The position numbers and the translations under genes are program-made. Positions 1-10,501 of a DNA stretch of 64,000 bases are shown here, in pieces. Numbering within the stretch: position 1 is the first letter of the stretch; the number at the start of each line of letters is the position of its first letter. The notes below the pieces were generated by a model. That model saw only the letters and a program-made list of their open reading frames with translations, was not told the origin of the DNA and searched no databases. The stretch is taken from contig NZ_CP030053.1 in assembly GCF_004114955.1 (NCBI RefSeq), forward strand, positions 4,278,001 to 4,342,000, written 5' to 3'. The stretch is from Bradyrhizobium guangzhouense. GTDB lineage: Bacteria > Pseudomonadota > Alphaproteobacteria > Rhizobiales > Xanthobacteraceae.

Positions 1-753
<753 letters not shown>

Positions 754-968
754 ATGCCAACTCCTTCCTGCGGCCGTGCCGCAAACGATTATGGATGAGC
801 GCCGCCCTCGGCGTGCCTTGCGGCATCGCCCTGAGAATCGGAGCCCATCGGTGGGGTTGACGCGGGTCGATAGCATGTCCGCGTGACGAATCAAAGCAAA
901 TCGGGCCGCTGGCCAGCCATGCACAGGCTTTTTACGTAAATTCAGCGGGGATTGCGCGGGCGGTGCTC

Positions 969-1095
969 GTCATTCCGGGGCGCGCCACTTGGCGCGAGCC
1001 CGGAATCCATTGGTCCGCGGGGGCCGCTGCGGGATGGATCCTAAGGTGCGCAATGGCGCACCATAGCTCGCGACTTCGTCGCGCCTGGGAATGAC
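969..1095. repeat. Palindromic intergenic repeat, family A (attccgggg type)
   Basis: Begins gtcattccggggcgcg and ends cctgggaatgac, so the outer ends are inverted copies; internal parts (gcgcgccacttggcgcg, gcgcaatggcgc, cgcgacttcgtcgcg) also fold on themselves. Sister copies are at 12958, 37719 and 52631. It lies in the 458-base gap between guaB and the MFS gene. In the rest of that gap (754-968 and 1096-1211) I see no gene or RNA, only presumed promoters. Confidence 0.8.
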
Positions 1096-1211
1096 GAGGA
1101 GGCTGATCCAGGATTTAGGTGCTATGCGTTCATCCGCAATGGTCCCGGCGAGATGGCGGTGATAAGCCGAAATCCTCGCCCTTCCGCCCCGGTTTTCATT
1201 ACAAATCCGTC

Positions 1212-2702
1212 ATGGTCGACAAGCAACGCATCATTCCGCTGATCGTGGCCACTGCTCTCTTCATGGAGAACATGGATTCCACCGTCATCGCCACCTCGCT
1301 GCCGGCGATCGCGGCCGACATCGGCACCAGCCCGCTGACGCTGAAGCTTGCGATCACCTCCTACCTCTTGTCGCTCGCCGTATTCATCCCCGCGAGCGGC
1401 TGGACCGCTGACAGGTTTGGCGCGCGGATGGTGTTCGCGATCGCGGTTGGCGTGTTCATGATCGGCTCGGTTGGCTGCGCGCTGTCAGGCTCGGTCACCG
1501 ACTTCGTGATCGCGCGCATCCTGCAGGGCATGGGCGGCGCGATGATGACGCCGGTCGGGCGCCTCGTGCTGCTGCGCTCGGTCGACAAGAGCGCGCTCGT
1601 CAACGCGATGGCCTGGGTGACGGTGCCCGCCCTGATCGGTCCCGTGATCGGCCCGCCGCTCGGCGGTTTCATCACGACCTACGCGTCGTGGCACTGGATC
1701 TTCCTGATCAACATTCCGATCGGGCTGCTCGGCATCTTCATGGCCTTGAAGTTCATCGATCCGATCAAGAGCGAGACGCAGGAGAAATTCGATCTCTACG
1801 GCATGGTGCTCGCAGGTATCGGGCTTGCCGGCATCGCGTTCGGTCTTTCGGTCGCTGGCCTCAATCTGTTGCCGTGGAGCACGGTGGCGGCCCTGGTCGC
1901 GGGCGGCGCGATCTCGATGACGCTCTACGTCATTCATGCCCGGCGGACCGGCTCGCCGGTGCTGGATTTCTCGCTGCTGACCTTGCCGACCTTGCGCGCG
2001 GCCATCGTCGGCGGCTTCATGTTCCGGCTCGGCATCGGCGCCCTGCCCTTCCTCTTGCCGCTGCTGATGCAGATCGGCTTCGGCCTGTCGCCGTTTCATT
2101 CCGGCCTCGTCACCTTCTCGTCCTCGCTCGGTGCCATGGGCATGAAGACGCTTGCGGCGCGCCTGATCCGGGCCTTCGGCTTCCGCAATCTGATGACGGT
2201 GAATGCGATCGTCAGCGCGTTCTTCCTCGGTGTCTGCGCGCTGTTCACGGTGACGACCCCGCTGCTGATCATCATGGTCATCCTGGTGGTCGGCGGCTTC
2301 TTCCGCTCGCTGGAGTTCACCGCGATCAACACGGTGGCCTATGCCGAGGTCGACAGCCCGCAGATGAGCCGCGCCACCACGCTGGTCAGCGTCAACCAAC
2401 AGCTCGCCGTTTCTGCGGGCGTCGCGGTCGGTGCCGCCTCGGTGGAGACCACGATGTGGCTGAACCACGTCAGCGAGCTCAATGCCACCGTGTTCATGCC
2501 GGCCTTCATCGTGGTGGCGCTGACCTCGGCCGCCTCGAGCTGGTTCTTCTGGCAGATGCCCAGCGACGCCGGCCACGAGATCTCCGGTCGCAAGGCGATC
2601 GAAGTCGCAAGCCGCAAGGGCGCGGCGAAGGGCGCCGCGAGCGCCGCCGTCAAGGCGGCGACGGAAGATACGCAGGACATGCGGGACCAGCGGCTGGGGT
2701 AA
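1212..2702 (+). CDS. MFS transporter, DHA2 (EmrB/QacA) type
   Basis: Inner-membrane proton-driven exporter of 496 residues, predicted with about 14 membrane helices, the size normal for the DHA2 drug-efflux group. The N-terminus MVDKQRIIPLIVATALFMEN continues into MDSTVIATSLPAIA, the motif D1-like helix 1 typical of EmrB/QacA proteins; the loop GWTADRFGARMVF is the MFS motif A and PALIGPVIGPPLGGFI matches motif C of antiporters. The start at 1212 is chosen because the family begins here; an in-frame start at 1119 would add 31 non-family residues. The last 45 residues are Lys/Ala-rich and cytoplasmic. No membrane-fusion partner is adjacent, so the substrate is unknown. Confidence 0.85.
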   Translation: MVDKQRIIPLIVATALFMENMDSTVIATSLPAIAADIGTSPLTLKLAITSYLLSLAVFIPASGWTADRFGARMVFAIAVGVFMIGSVGCALSGSVTDFVIARILQGMGGAMMTPVGRLVLLRSVDKSALVNAMAWVTVPALIGPVIGPPLGGFITTYASWHWIFLINIPIGLLGIFMALKFIDPIKSETQEKFDLYGMVLAGIGLAGIAFGLSVAGLNLLPWSTVAALVAGGAISMTLYVIHARRTGSPVLDFSLLTLPTLRAAIVGGFMFRLGIGALPFLLPLLMQIGFGLSPFHSGLVTFSSSLGAMGMKTLAARLIRAFGFRNLMTVNAIVSAFFLGVCALFTVTTPLLIIMVILVVGGFFRSLEFTAINTVAYAEVDSPQMSRATTLVSVNQQLAVSAGVAVGAASVETTMWLNHVSELNATVFMPAFIVVALTSAASSWFFWQMPSDAGHEISGRKAIEVASRKGAAKGAASAAVKAATEDTQDMRDQRLG

Positions 2703-2735
2703 GTTAGACGAGCAGGCGCCATATCCTCGATGTGG

Positions 2736-2755
2736 TCCCGGCGCAGGCCGGGACG
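2736..2755. terminator. Hairpin between convergent MFS gene and rlmE
   Basis: GTCCCGGC-GCAG-GCCGGGAC: perfect 8-bp stem, 4-base loop, no T-run. It lies between the two converging stop codons, so it may act as a bidirectional terminator or be a short palindromic repeat relic. Confidence 0.5.
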
Positions 2756-2766
2756 ACAGCGAGAGT

Positions 2767-3447
2767 CTATGCCCCGCCGCGAAATCCCGTCGCGAGCACA
2801 TAACGCTCGGAGGAATCCTGCCGGCTTGCCGCCGGCTTGACATGGCGGACTGTCGCGAAATCGCGCTTGAGCTGCGCGAGCAGATCGGCGTCGGCGCCGC
2901 TCTGGAACGTCTTGGCCAAAAACGTGCCGCCGGGCTTGAGCACATCACACGCAAAGGCAGCCGCCGTCTCGACGAGGCCAACGATGCGGAGCTGGTCGGT
3001 CTTGCGGTGGCCGGTGGTGTTGGCGGCCATGTCGGACATCACGACATCGGCGCCGCCGCCCAGCATGGCGGTGAGCTTTTCGGGCGCGTCGTTGTCCATG
3101 AAATCGAGCTGGGCGAAATCGACGCCGGGGATCTCAGGCATCTCCAGCAGGTCGATCGCGACGACCTTGCCCTGGCCGTCGACCGAGCCGACGCGCTTGG
3201 CGGCGATCTGGCTCCAGCCGCCGGGCGCGGCACCAAGATCGACCACCGCCATGCCCGGCTTCAGCAGCCGGAACTTGTCGTCGATCTCGAGCAGCTTGAA
3301 CGCGGCGCGCGAGCGATAACCTGCGGCCTTGGCCTTGGCGACATAGGGATCGTTGAGCTGCCGCTCCAGCCACAGCTTCGACGACAGCTTCCGCTTGCCG
3401 CCGGTCTTGACCTGAACGTGCAAGCGGCCGGTGGTGTCTTTCGCCAT
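2767..3447 (-). CDS. rlmE: 23S rRNA (uridine-2'-O)-methyltransferase RlmE (FtsJ/RrmJ)
   Basis: Methylates the 2'-OH of U2552 in the ribosomal A-loop using S-adenosylmethionine. The 226-residue protein carries the SAM-binding motif [13 protein letters not shown] (68-80) and the K-D-K-E catalytic tetrad of the RrmJ family: K51 in AFKLLEI, D139 in VMSDMA, K179 in LAKTFQ and E214 in DSSERY. Length is a little above the E. coli enzyme (209 residues) because of a basic N-terminal tail, likely for rRNA contact. It follows the ppx/gppA gene with a single base between stop and start, so the two are probably co-translated. High certainty. Confidence 0.95.
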   Translation of the reverse strand: MAKDTTGRLHVQVKTGGKRKLSSKLWLERQLNDPYVAKAKAAGYRSRAAFKLLEIDDKFRLLKPGMAVVDLGAAPGGWSQIAAKRVGSVDGQGKVVAIDLLEMPEIPGVDFAQLDFMDNDAPEKLTAMLGGGADVVMSDMAANTTGHRKTDQLRIVGLVETAAAFACDVLKPGGTFLAKTFQSGADADLLAQLKRDFATVRHVKPAASRQDSSERYVLATGFRGGA

Positions 3448-3448
3448 C

Positions 3449-4534
3449 TCACCAGCTCCTGAGCGCGCCGTCCTCGCGCATCATCTCCACCAGCATGCCC
3501 TCGCGCAGGCCGCGGTCGGCGACGCGCAGGCGCGGCAGCGGGAACGCGTGCCTGATGGCATCGAGGATGGCACAGCCGGCCAGCACCAGATCGGCGCGCT
3601 CGACACTGATACAGCTGTTATTCGCGCGGTCCTCGTAGCTCATGCCGAGCAGCTTGGTGATGGTCGCGGTGATGTCGGTGTCGTTCATCCAGATGCTGTC
3701 GATGCGGCGGCGGTCGTAACGCACGAGATTGAGATGGATGCCGGCGAGCGTCGTCACGGTGCCCGACGTGCCGAGCAGATGCATGCCGCTGAGATCGCGG
3801 CCATGCTCCGCGGCGAACGGCGCAACGTGATTGGCGACCTCCTGCTCCATCGCGGCATAGATCTCCGGCGTCACGTCGCGGCCGCCGAATTGCTCCGCCA
3901 GCGTCACGACGCCGAGCGGGATCGACATCCATGCTTTTATGCGCGGTTCCGGATTGGCGGGATCGCGCTCGATCCGCACCAGTTCGGTCGAGCCGCCGCC
4001 GATGTCGAACAGAATGGCGCCACGGCCCCTGGGATCGACCAGCGGCGAGCAGCCGAGCATGGCGAGCGAGGCCTCGGTCTCGCGGTCGATCACCTCGAGC
4101 TCGATGCCGGTCTCCGCCGCGACGCGGCTGCGAAAACCTTCCGCATTCGAGGCCGCGCGGCAGGCTTCGGTGGCGATCAGCCGCAGCCGCTTGGCCTTGC
4201 GCAGGTTGATCTTGTCCCGGCAAATGCTGAGCGCGGCGATGGCGCGATCGATCGCGGCCTCGCTGATGGACCCCGTGGCCGAGACGCCCTCGCCCAGCCG
4301 GATGATGCGCGAGAAGGAATCGACCACGCGAAAGCCGTCGTGGGTCGGACAGGCGATCAGGAGCCTGCAATTGTTGGTTCCGAGGTCCAGCGCCGCATAG
4401 ACGCCGGTTCCCGGCGCCTGCGCGGGGACTGCAGGCTCCGTGGCCAAAGCCACCGCCGCCATCGACCCCTCCAGCTCACCGTGCGGCCCATGTTGGCTTA
4501 CATGGCCGTCGCGGAGCCGCGTGTGGTCATTCAT
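3449..4534 (-). CDS. Ppx/GppA family exopolyphosphatase / pppGpp phosphatase
   Basis: Cytosolic phosphatase of the actin-like ASKHA fold that removes phosphate from polyphosphate or from pppGpp; sequence alone does not decide which. In 361 residues it shows phosphate-binding loop 1 ([16 protein letters not shown], about 46-61), the catalytic Glu region [10 protein letters not shown], and loop 2 [14 protein letters not shown] single domain is present, without the HD-type C-terminal half of E. coli Ppx (513 residues), so this is the short rhizobial form. The first 40 residues before the domain are low-complexity and the true start may be a later methionine (residue 25). One base separates it from rlmE downstream. 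Confidence 0.9.
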   Translation of the reverse strand: MNDHTRLRDGHVSQHGPHGELEGSMAAVALATEPAVPAQAPGTGVYAALDLGTNNCRLLIACPTHDGFRVVDSFSRIIRLGEGVSATGSISEAAIDRAIAALSICRDKINLRKAKRLRLIATEACRAASNAEGFRSRVAAETGIELEVIDRETEASLAMLGCSPLVDPRGRGAILFDIGGGSTELVRIERDPANPEPRIKAWMSIPLGVVTLAEQFGGRDVTPEIYAAMEQEVANHVAPFAAEHGRDLSGMHLLGTSGTVTTLAGIHLNLVRYDRRRIDSIWMNDTDITATITKLLGMSYEDRANNSCISVERADLVLAGCAILDAIRHAFPLPRLRVADRGLREGMLVEMMREDGALRSW

Positions 4535-4745
4535 ACAAACTGTCTTTCCACGGCCCCTAAAGCGCCGATCCGGAATTGATTTTTCGCCTGAAACATTAGC
4601 AGCGCGGCAGACATGCGCAACATCGCATCACATAGGACCATGCCCATTCGTGCGTTGTCGTGAACGGGACCGTCGGCTATTTTTGAACGGTCCGGTCCTC
4701 GAGGCGCCCCCCAAAGCGCGATTGCCGGCTTTTCAGGTCAATTCC

Positions 4746-7118
4746 ATGCAAGAACACACCAAATCGTCCACGCTCGAAAACGCCATTGCACTGCAAAAAT
4801 ATGGCGTCGGGCAGCCCGTCCGCCGCAAGGAGGACGACACGCTGGTGCGCGGCAAGGGCCGCTATACCGACGATTTCAACCTGCCCGGCCAAGCCCATGC
4901 GGTGATCGTCCGCTCCACCCACGCCCATGGCGTGATCCGCGGCATCGGCCTTGATGCCGCCAAGGCGATGCCGGGCGTGCTGGGGGTCTGGACCGGAACG
5001 GACCTGAACGCCGCCGGCTATGGGCCCTTCACCTGCGGCCTGCCACTGAAAAGTCGCGACGGCTCGCCCGTGCATCAGACCAACCGCCATCCGCTGGCCA
5101 CCGACAAGGTCCGCTTCGTCGGCGACCCCGTCGCCTTCGTGGTGGCCGAGACGCTGGCCCAGGCCCGCGATGCGGCCGAGGCCGTCGAGCTCGATATCGA
5201 GCCGCTGCCAGCGGTGACCGATCCCGAGGAAGCCGCCAAGCCAGGCGCGCCGCAGCTCTACGATCACATCCCCAACAACGTCGCGCTCGACTATCACTAT
5301 GGCGACGCCGAGAAGGTGAACGCTGCCTTCGCCAGCGCCGCCCATGTCACCAAGGTCGACATCGAGAACACCCGCGTCGCCGTGGTGTCGATGGAACCGC
5401 GCGTCGGCCTTGCCTCCTATGACAAGAAGACCGAGCGCTACACCATTCAGATGCCGACGCAGGGCGTCGCGGGCAACCGCGCCAACCTCGCCAAGAATTT
5501 GAAGGTGCCGAACGACAAGGTGCGGATCCTGACGGCCAATGTCGGCGGCTCGTTCGGCATGAAGAACGTCAATTATCCCGAATACATGTGCATCCTGTAC
5601 GCGGCGAAGGCGCTGGGACGCCCGGTGAAGTGGCTCGACGAGCGCTCGACCAGCTTCCTGTCGGACAGCCACGGCCGCGCGCAGAAGATCCATGCCGAGC
5701 TGGCGCTCGATGCCGAGGGGCACTTCCTCGCGGCAAAACTGTCCGGCTACGGCAATCTCGGCGCCTATATCACCGGCGTTGCGCCCAGCCCGCTCTCGCT
5801 CAACACCGGCAAGAACTTTTCCAGCGTCTACCGCACGCCGCTGATGGCGATCGACATCAAGACGGTTTTGACCAACACCACGCTGATGGGCGCTTATCGC
5901 GGCGCCGGCCGGCCCGAGGCAAACTACTATATGGAGCGGCTGATCGACCGCGCCGCCGACGAGATGGGCATCAACCGTCTGACCTTGCGCAAGCGCAACT
6001 TCATCAAGCCGAACCAGATGCCGTTCCCGGCCTCGTCAGGCGTCACCTATGACAGCGGCGACTTCCAGGCGGTGTTCAGCAAGGCGCTGGAGATCTCCGA
6101 CCACGAGAATTTTGCCAAGCGCAAGAAGGACAGCAAGAAGGCCGGCAAGCTGCGCGGCATCGCCGTCGGCTCCTATCTCGAGGTCACCGCGCCGCCGAGT
6201 CCCGAGCTCGGCAAGATCGTGTTCGATCCCGACGGCAGCGTTCAGCTCATCACCGGCACGCTTGATTACGGCCAGGGCCACGCCACGCCGTTCGCGCAGG
6301 TGCTGTGTGCGCAGCTTGGCGTTCCCTTCGAGAGCGTGAAGCTCGTGCAGGGCGACAGCGACATCGTCCACGCCGGCAACGGCACCGGCGGCTCGCGCTC
6401 GATCACGGCCAGCGGCATGGCCATCGTCGAGGCCTCGAAGCTCGTGATCGAGAAGGGCAAGCGCGCCGCCGCGCACATGCTGGAGGCCGCCGAGGCCGAC
6501 ATCGAGTTCGCCGACGGCAGCTTCACCATTGCCGGCACCGATCGCAGCATCGACATCATGGAGCTCGCCAAGAAGCTGCATGACGGCAAGGTGCCTGATG
6601 GCGTGCCCGATAGTCTCGATGTCGACCACACCAGCGAGCCGGTGCCCTCGGCCTTCCCGAACGGCTGCCATGTCGCCGAAGTCGAGATCGACCCTGATAC
6701 CGGCGTGGTGCAGATCGTGCGCTACAGCGCGGTGAACGATTTCGGCACGGTGATCAACCCGATGCTGGTCGCCGGCCAGCTCCATGGCGGCGTGGTCCAG
6801 GGCATTGGACAAGCGCTGATGGAGCACGTTCGCTACGACGAGAGCGGCCAGCCGATCACGGGCTCGCTGATGGACTACGCCCTGCCGCGCGCCGAAGACG
6901 TGCCGAACATGACGGTCGGCGATCACCCGGTGCCGGCCACGACCAATCCGCTCGGCAGCAAGGGTTGCGGCGAAGCCGGCTGCGCCGGCAGCCTGTCGAC
7001 GGTGGTGAACGCGGTGCTCGACGCACTCTCGGACTACGGCATCAAGCACATCGACATGCCGTTGACGCCGGAGCGGGTGTGGCGCGCGATCCAGGACGCG
7101 AAGGGGAAAGCGGCTTAA
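4746..7118 (+). CDS. Molybdopterin-binding large subunit, xanthine dehydrogenase/CO dehydrogenase family, form II CoxL-like
   Basis: A 790-residue protein matching the molybdenum-cofactor large subunit of the CO/xanthine dehydrogenase family: N-terminal a/b-hammerhead (about 25-150, RKEDDTLVRGKGRYTDDF) then two Mo-cofactor domains. The active-site loop is AYRGAGR (383-389), the form II signature; form I CO dehydrogenases have AYRCSFR with the Cys that binds copper, so CO oxidation is not expected. The catalytic base glutamate of the family is present (E743 in KGCGEAGC). The start at 4746 removes a 102-codon in-frame extension with no family likeness. No FAD (CoxM) or iron-sulfur (CoxS) subunit gene is adjacent, so electron partners must be encoded elsewhere or the protein is an orphan. 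Substrate unknown. Confidence 0.88.
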   Translation: MQEHTKSSTLENAIALQKYGVGQPVRRKEDDTLVRGKGRYTDDFNLPGQAHAVIVRSTHAHGVIRGIGLDAAKAMPGVLGVWTGTDLNAAGYGPFTCGLPLKSRDGSPVHQTNRHPLATDKVRFVGDPVAFVVAETLAQARDAAEAVELDIEPLPAVTDPEEAAKPGAPQLYDHIPNNVALDYHYGDAEKVNAAFASAAHVTKVDIENTRVAVVSMEPRVGLASYDKKTERYTIQMPTQGVAGNRANLAKNLKVPNDKVRILTANVGGSFGMKNVNYPEYMCILYAAKALGRPVKWLDERSTSFLSDSHGRAQKIHAELALDAEGHFLAAKLSGYGNLGAYITGVAPSPLSLNTGKNFSSVYRTPLMAIDIKTVLTNTTLMGAYRGAGRPEANYYMERLIDRAADEMGINRLTLRKRNFIKPNQMPFPASSGVTYDSGDFQAVFSKALEISDHENFAKRKKDSKKAGKLRGIAVGSYLEVTAPPSPELGKIVFDPDGSVQLITGTLDYGQGHATPFAQVLCAQLGVPFESVKLVQGDSDIVHAGNGTGGSRSITASGMAIVEASKLVIEKGKRAAAHMLEAAEADIEFADGSFTIAGTDRSIDIMELAKKLHDGKVPDGVPDSLDVDHTSEPVPSAFPNGCHVAEVEIDPDTGVVQIVRYSAVNDFGTVINPMLVAGQLHGGVVQGIGQALMEHVRYDESGQPITGSLMDYALPRAEDVPNMTVGDHPVPATTNPLGSKGCGEAGCAGSLSTVVNAVLDALSDYGIKHIDMPLTPERVWRAIQDAKGKAA

Positions 7119-7147
7119 GGCTGTGCTTCTGCCTCCACAACAAAGCT

Positions 7148-7247
7148 GTCATCGCCCGCGAAGGCGGGCGATCCAGTATCCCGAGGCCGCAGTGGTTTGA
7201 CCGATACGCTGCGGCGTACTGGATGCCCCGCCTTCGCGGGGCATGAC
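7148..7247. repeat. Palindromic intergenic repeat, family C (gtcat...atgac ends)
   Basis: Starts gtcatcgcccgcgaaggcg and ends gcggggcatgac; each end is itself a hairpin (cgcccgc/gcgggcg and tgccccgc/gcggggca) and the inner arms atccagta/tactggat pair with each other. It fills the gap between the CoxL-like gene and the converging hotdog gene. The second copy, at 24486-25868, is split by the insertion sequence. Confidence 0.8.
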
Positions 7248-7284
7248 ACCGTCTTTGGATTGGCGCGATTGCCCCGTCCCGCAC

Positions 7285-8085
7285 CTAAGCCGCCGCCTGC
7301 TCGCGCGGCTGGTAGATCGCGGTGTGCTGGCAGCGTGCAAGCGGCGTCGTGCCGTTGGCGACGACCAGCGCGTCGAGTTCGACGAAGCGGTGGCCCTTCT
7401 TCTCGTAGTTCGCGGTGACTTTTGCCCGCGCGACGATCTCGTCGCCGGTGCGCGCGGGCGACAACAGCTGCATGCGGCTGCCGACATGGATCCACGGGCC
7501 CAATATCGTATTATCCACCAGCACGCGATTCATCACGCGCTGGATCAGGCCGGGATGGCCGAGTCCCTCGCGCGCAAAGATCGGATCGGTCTCCCTGATA
7601 TCGGCGAGATAGTTGGTCGCGTCCTGACCGGCCCAGCGGCGCGGCGCCGTGCCGAGCCAGTTGCCGACCTCGAAGATCTCGGCGCTGACCGGCCTACGCT
7701 CGGCAACCGCAGGCACCTCGACATAGTCCCCCAATGACACCGCGGGCGCTGCCACCGGCAGCGAGGCTGTGCCAGTGGCGCACAGCACGGTACGACTGAA
7801 CACCTCGATCGTGAGCAGGCCGTTGTGCTCGGTGGCATCGACATCGGCGGTCTCGCCGTCATAGACCGGCTTGATGAAGCGGGCTTCGACCAGCCCGCGG
7901 GAGAGGAAATCGCGGCCCCAGCGCGCCACCGGCACGTGCATCATGTAGGCGAAGACGTCGACGCCGGGCACCAGCCCGCCGGAAAAGCCGAAGCGGCGCG
8001 CCACCGTGTCGTCATGCATCTTGTTTTCGGACTGCTTGGCGGTGTTGTAGGCCTCGACGCGCCAGGTTTCGAGCCGGTTCGGCAT
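7285..8085 (-). CDS. Double-hotdog MaoC/FAS1-like dehydratase-domain protein
   Basis: 266-residue cytosolic protein resembling two fused hotdog folds. The segment [20 protein letters not shown] (about 20-39) resembles the hydratase-2 signature of MaoC proteins (D-x-N-P-x-H ... GF), but the Asp is Glu/Asn-shifted and Pro is absent, so hydratase activity on an enoyl-CoA is uncertain. The second half ([20 protein letters not shown], then [11 protein letters not shown]) is a typical hotdog sheet region of thioester-binding proteins. It is encoded alone, divergent from the YaiI/YqxD gene. Could be a thioesterase-like or (R)-hydratase-like enzyme; I do not assign a reaction. Confidence 0.65.
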   Translation of the reverse strand: MPNRLETWRVEAYNTAKQSENKMHDDTVARRFGFSGGLVPGVDVFAYMMHVPVARWGRDFLSRGLVEARFIKPVYDGETADVDATEHNGLLTIEVFSRTVLCATGTASLPVAAPAVSLGDYVEVPAVAERRPVSAEIFEVGNWLGTAPRRWAGQDATNYLADIRETDPIFAREGLGHPGLIQRVMNRVLVDNTILGPWIHVGSRMQLLSPARTGDEIVARAKVTANYEKKGHRFVELDALVVANGTTPLARCQHTAIYQPREQAAA

Positions 8086-8192
8086 GGCTTGGCTTCCCCA
8101 CTATTCTTGTTGTTTCCTGGCTGATCGTAGGCCCCGGGGAACACCGGTCAATCCCCTCGCCTTTGCGGCCCGAATGGGGTACCACGCGGCGA

Positions 8193-8684
8193 ATGACTGA
8201 CACCTCCACCCGCATCTATGTCGACGCCGACGCCTGCCCGGTGAAGGACGAGATTTATCGCGTCGCGCTTCGCCATGGCGTGCCCGTGAGCGTGGTCGCC
8301 GGCAACTTCATCCGCGTGCCCCACGATCCCCTGATCGAGCGTATCGCGGCAGGTAGCGGCATGGACGCGGCCGACGACTGGATCGCGGAACGGGCGAGGC
8401 CCGGCGACGTCGTCATCACCTCGGACATTCCGCTGGCGAGCCGTTGCGTGAAGGCCGGCGCCGATGTGATCGCGCCGAACGGCAAGCCGTTCACGGAAGA
8501 GTCGATCGGGATGACGCTGGCGGTGCGCAATCTGATGACGGATCTGCGCTCGGCCGGCGAAGTCACCGGCGGCCCGCGCTCGTTCTCCCCGCGCGACCGT
8601 TCTGCTTTCCTCTCGGCGCTCGACCAGACGCTGCGCCGGATCCAGCGCCGCCGCGCCGACGCGGCCGCGACGAGCCAGAGCTGA
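8193..8684 (+). CDS. YaiI/YqxD (UPF0178, DUF188) family protein
   Basis: 163-residue protein starting [20 protein letters not shown]. The motif [10 protein letters not shown] and the later [20 protein letters not shown] and [11 protein letters not shown] are diagnostic of the UPF0178 family, which has a PIN/NYN-like fold with clustered acidic residues (D-A-D, D at TSDIP) and is therefore suspected to be a nuclease; no activity is established. The ATG at 8193 is preferred over an in-frame start 10 codons upstream because the family begins near here. Its stop is 2 bases before the ABC-F start, so the two are likely one transcript. Confidence 0.9.
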   Translation: MTDTSTRIYVDADACPVKDEIYRVALRHGVPVSVVAGNFIRVPHDPLIERIAAGSGMDAADDWIAERARPGDVVITSDIPLASRCVKAGADVIAPNGKPFTEESIGMTLAVRNLMTDLRSAGEVTGGPRSFSPRDRSAFLSALDQTLRRIQRRRADAAATSQS

Positions 8685-8686
8685 CC

Positions 8687-10498
8687 ATGGCGCCGCCGCT
8701 GATCCAATTGAAAGACATCAAGCTGACCTTCGGCGGCACGCCGTTGCTGTCGGGCGTCGAGCTCAATGTCGCGCCATCCGAGCGCGTTTGCCTGATCGGC
8801 CGCAATGGCTCCGGCAAATCGACGCTGTTGAAGATCGCAGCCGGGCTGGTCGAACCCGACGGCGGCACGCGCTTCGTTCAGCCCGGCGCCACCGTGCGCT
8901 ATCTGCCGCAGGAGCCCGACTTCGGCGAGCACAAGACCCTGCTGGCCTATGTCGAGGCCGGTCTCGCGCCTGGCGACGATCCCTACCAGGCACGTTATCT
9001 GGTCGAGCAGCTTGGACTCACCGGAGACGAGAACCCGGCGAACGCCTCCGGCGGCGAGGCCCGTCGCGCGGCACTGGCGCGCGTGCTGGCGCCCTCGCCC
9101 GATATCCTGCTGCTGGACGAGCCGACCAACCACCTCGATCTCTCAACCATCGAATGGCTGGAGAAGGAGCTCGATTCCCGGCGCAGTGCGCTCGTCATCA
9201 TCAGCCACGACCGCCGCTTCCTCACCAATCTGTCGCGCTCCACCGCCTGGCTCGACCGCGGCAAGATCAAGCAGATCGACCGCGGCTTCGCCTCGTTCGA
9301 GACCTGGCGCGACGAGGTGCTGGCGGAAGAAGAGCGCGACCAGCACAAGCTCGACCGCAAGATCGTCGACGAGGAGCACTGGCTGCGCCACGGCGTCTCC
9401 GGACGGCGCAAGCGCAACGTCAAGCGGCTCTCCAACCTGCATGCCCTGCGCGACCAACGCCGCAACTATCGCGGCACCGCCGGCACCGCGAGTCTCGCAG
9501 CTAGCGAAGCGGAAGCCTCCGGCAAGCTGGTGATCGAGGCCAAGGGCATCAGCAAGGCCTATGGCGATCGCATCATCGTCGACAATTTCTCGACCCGTAT
9601 CCAGCGCGGCGACCGGCTCGGCATCATCGGCCCGAACGGCGCCGGCAAGACCACGCTGGTCAATCTGCTGACGGGCGGCATACAGCCGGATTCCGGCACC
9701 GTGCGGCTCGGCGCCAATCTGGAAATGGCAACGCTCGACCAGCACCGCGAAAGCCTCGATCCCAAATCGACGCTGGCGGAAGCGCTGACCGGTGGCCGCG
9801 GCGATCACGTCATGGTCGGCGGCAAGCCGAAGCACGTGGTCGGCTACATGAAGGATTTTCTGTTCGCGCAGGAGCAGCGCGGCACGCCGCTGGAGGTGCT
9901 CTCGGGCGGCGAGCGCGGCCGGCTGATGCTGGCGCGCGCGCTCGCCAAGCCTTCAAACCTCTTGGTGCTGGACGAGCCGACCAACGATCTCGACCTCGAG
10001 ACGCTCGACGTGCTCGAGGAGATGCTCGGCGACTATGAGGGCACGGTCATCCTGATTAGCCATGACCGCGACTTCCTCGACCGCGTTGTCACGTCAGTGA
10101 TCGCGCCCGAAGGTAACGGCAAGTGGATCGAATATGCCGGCGGCTACAGCGACATGCTGGCGCAGCGTGGCGCCGATCTCAAGCGCGAGACGATCAAGAC
10201 GCAGGCGCCCGCGGAAAAGAAAGAGGAGCGTGTCGTTGCTCCCGCCTCCACGCCGAAGCGGAAGCTGAGCTTCAACGAAAAGCACGCGCTGGAAACGCTG
10301 CCGAAGAAGATGGAAACGTTGCACGCCGATATCGCCAGGCTGCAACGCGTGCTCGACGATCCAAATCTCTACGCCAGGGATCGCAAGACATTCGACGATA
10401 CGTCGGCCGCGATCGCCAGGGCGCATGAAGAACTGTCCGCCGCCGAAGAGCGCTGGCTCGAACTTGAAATGCTTCGCGAAGAAATAGAGCAGGCTTAA
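8687..10498 (+). CDS. ABC-F family ATPase (Uup-like)
   Basis: 603-residue soluble ATPase with two ABC domains and no membrane segments, the ABC-F architecture of ribosome-associated proteins. Domain 1: Walker A GRNGSGKST (38-46), signature ASGGEARRAALARVLA, Walker B LLLDEPTNHLD. Between domains is a charged helical linker (about 220-260, RDQHKLDRKIVDEEHWLRHG). Domain 2: GPNGAGKTT, LSGGERGRLMLARALA, LLVLDEPTNDLD. The C-terminal 90 residues are Lys/Glu-rich and look coiled coil, as in Uup, where this part binds nucleic acid. It probably relieves ribosome stalling or acts in DNA-intermediate processing. The start at 8687 follows the upstream gene by 2 bases. Confidence 0.92.
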   Translation: MAPPLIQLKDIKLTFGGTPLLSGVELNVAPSERVCLIGRNGSGKSTLLKIAAGLVEPDGGTRFVQPGATVRYLPQEPDFGEHKTLLAYVEAGLAPGDDPYQARYLVEQLGLTGDENPANASGGEARRAALARVLAPSPDILLLDEPTNHLDLSTIEWLEKELDSRRSALVIISHDRRFLTNLSRSTAWLDRGKIKQIDRGFASFETWRDEVLAEEERDQHKLDRKIVDEEHWLRHGVSGRRKRNVKRLSNLHALRDQRRNYRGTAGTASLAASEAEASGKLVIEAKGISKAYGDRIIVDNFSTRIQRGDRLGIIGPNGAGKTTLVNLLTGGIQPDSGTVRLGANLEMATLDQHRESLDPKSTLAEALTGGRGDHVMVGGKPKHVVGYMKDFLFAQEQRGTPLEVLSGGERGRLMLARALAKPSNLLVLDEPTNDLDLETLDVLEEMLGDYEGTVILISHDRDFLDRVVTSVIAPEGNGKWIEYAGGYSDMLAQRGADLKRETIKTQAPAEKKEERVVAPASTPKRKLSFNEKHALETLPKKMETLHADIARLQRVLDDPNLYARDRKTFDDTSAAIARAHEELSAAEERWLELEMLREEIEQA

Positions 10499-10501
10499 CT
10501 C

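Noticed and set aside
1485..2981. 498-codon minus-strand frame opposite the MFS gene
   Set aside because: Arg/His-rich low-complexity translation typical of antisense frames in GC-rich DNA; it crosses into rlmE and has no ribosome site.
4746..7118. CO dehydrogenase (CoxL form I) call
   Set aside because: The active-site loop is AYRGAGR, lacking the Cys of AYRCSFR, so aerobic CO oxidation is not supported.
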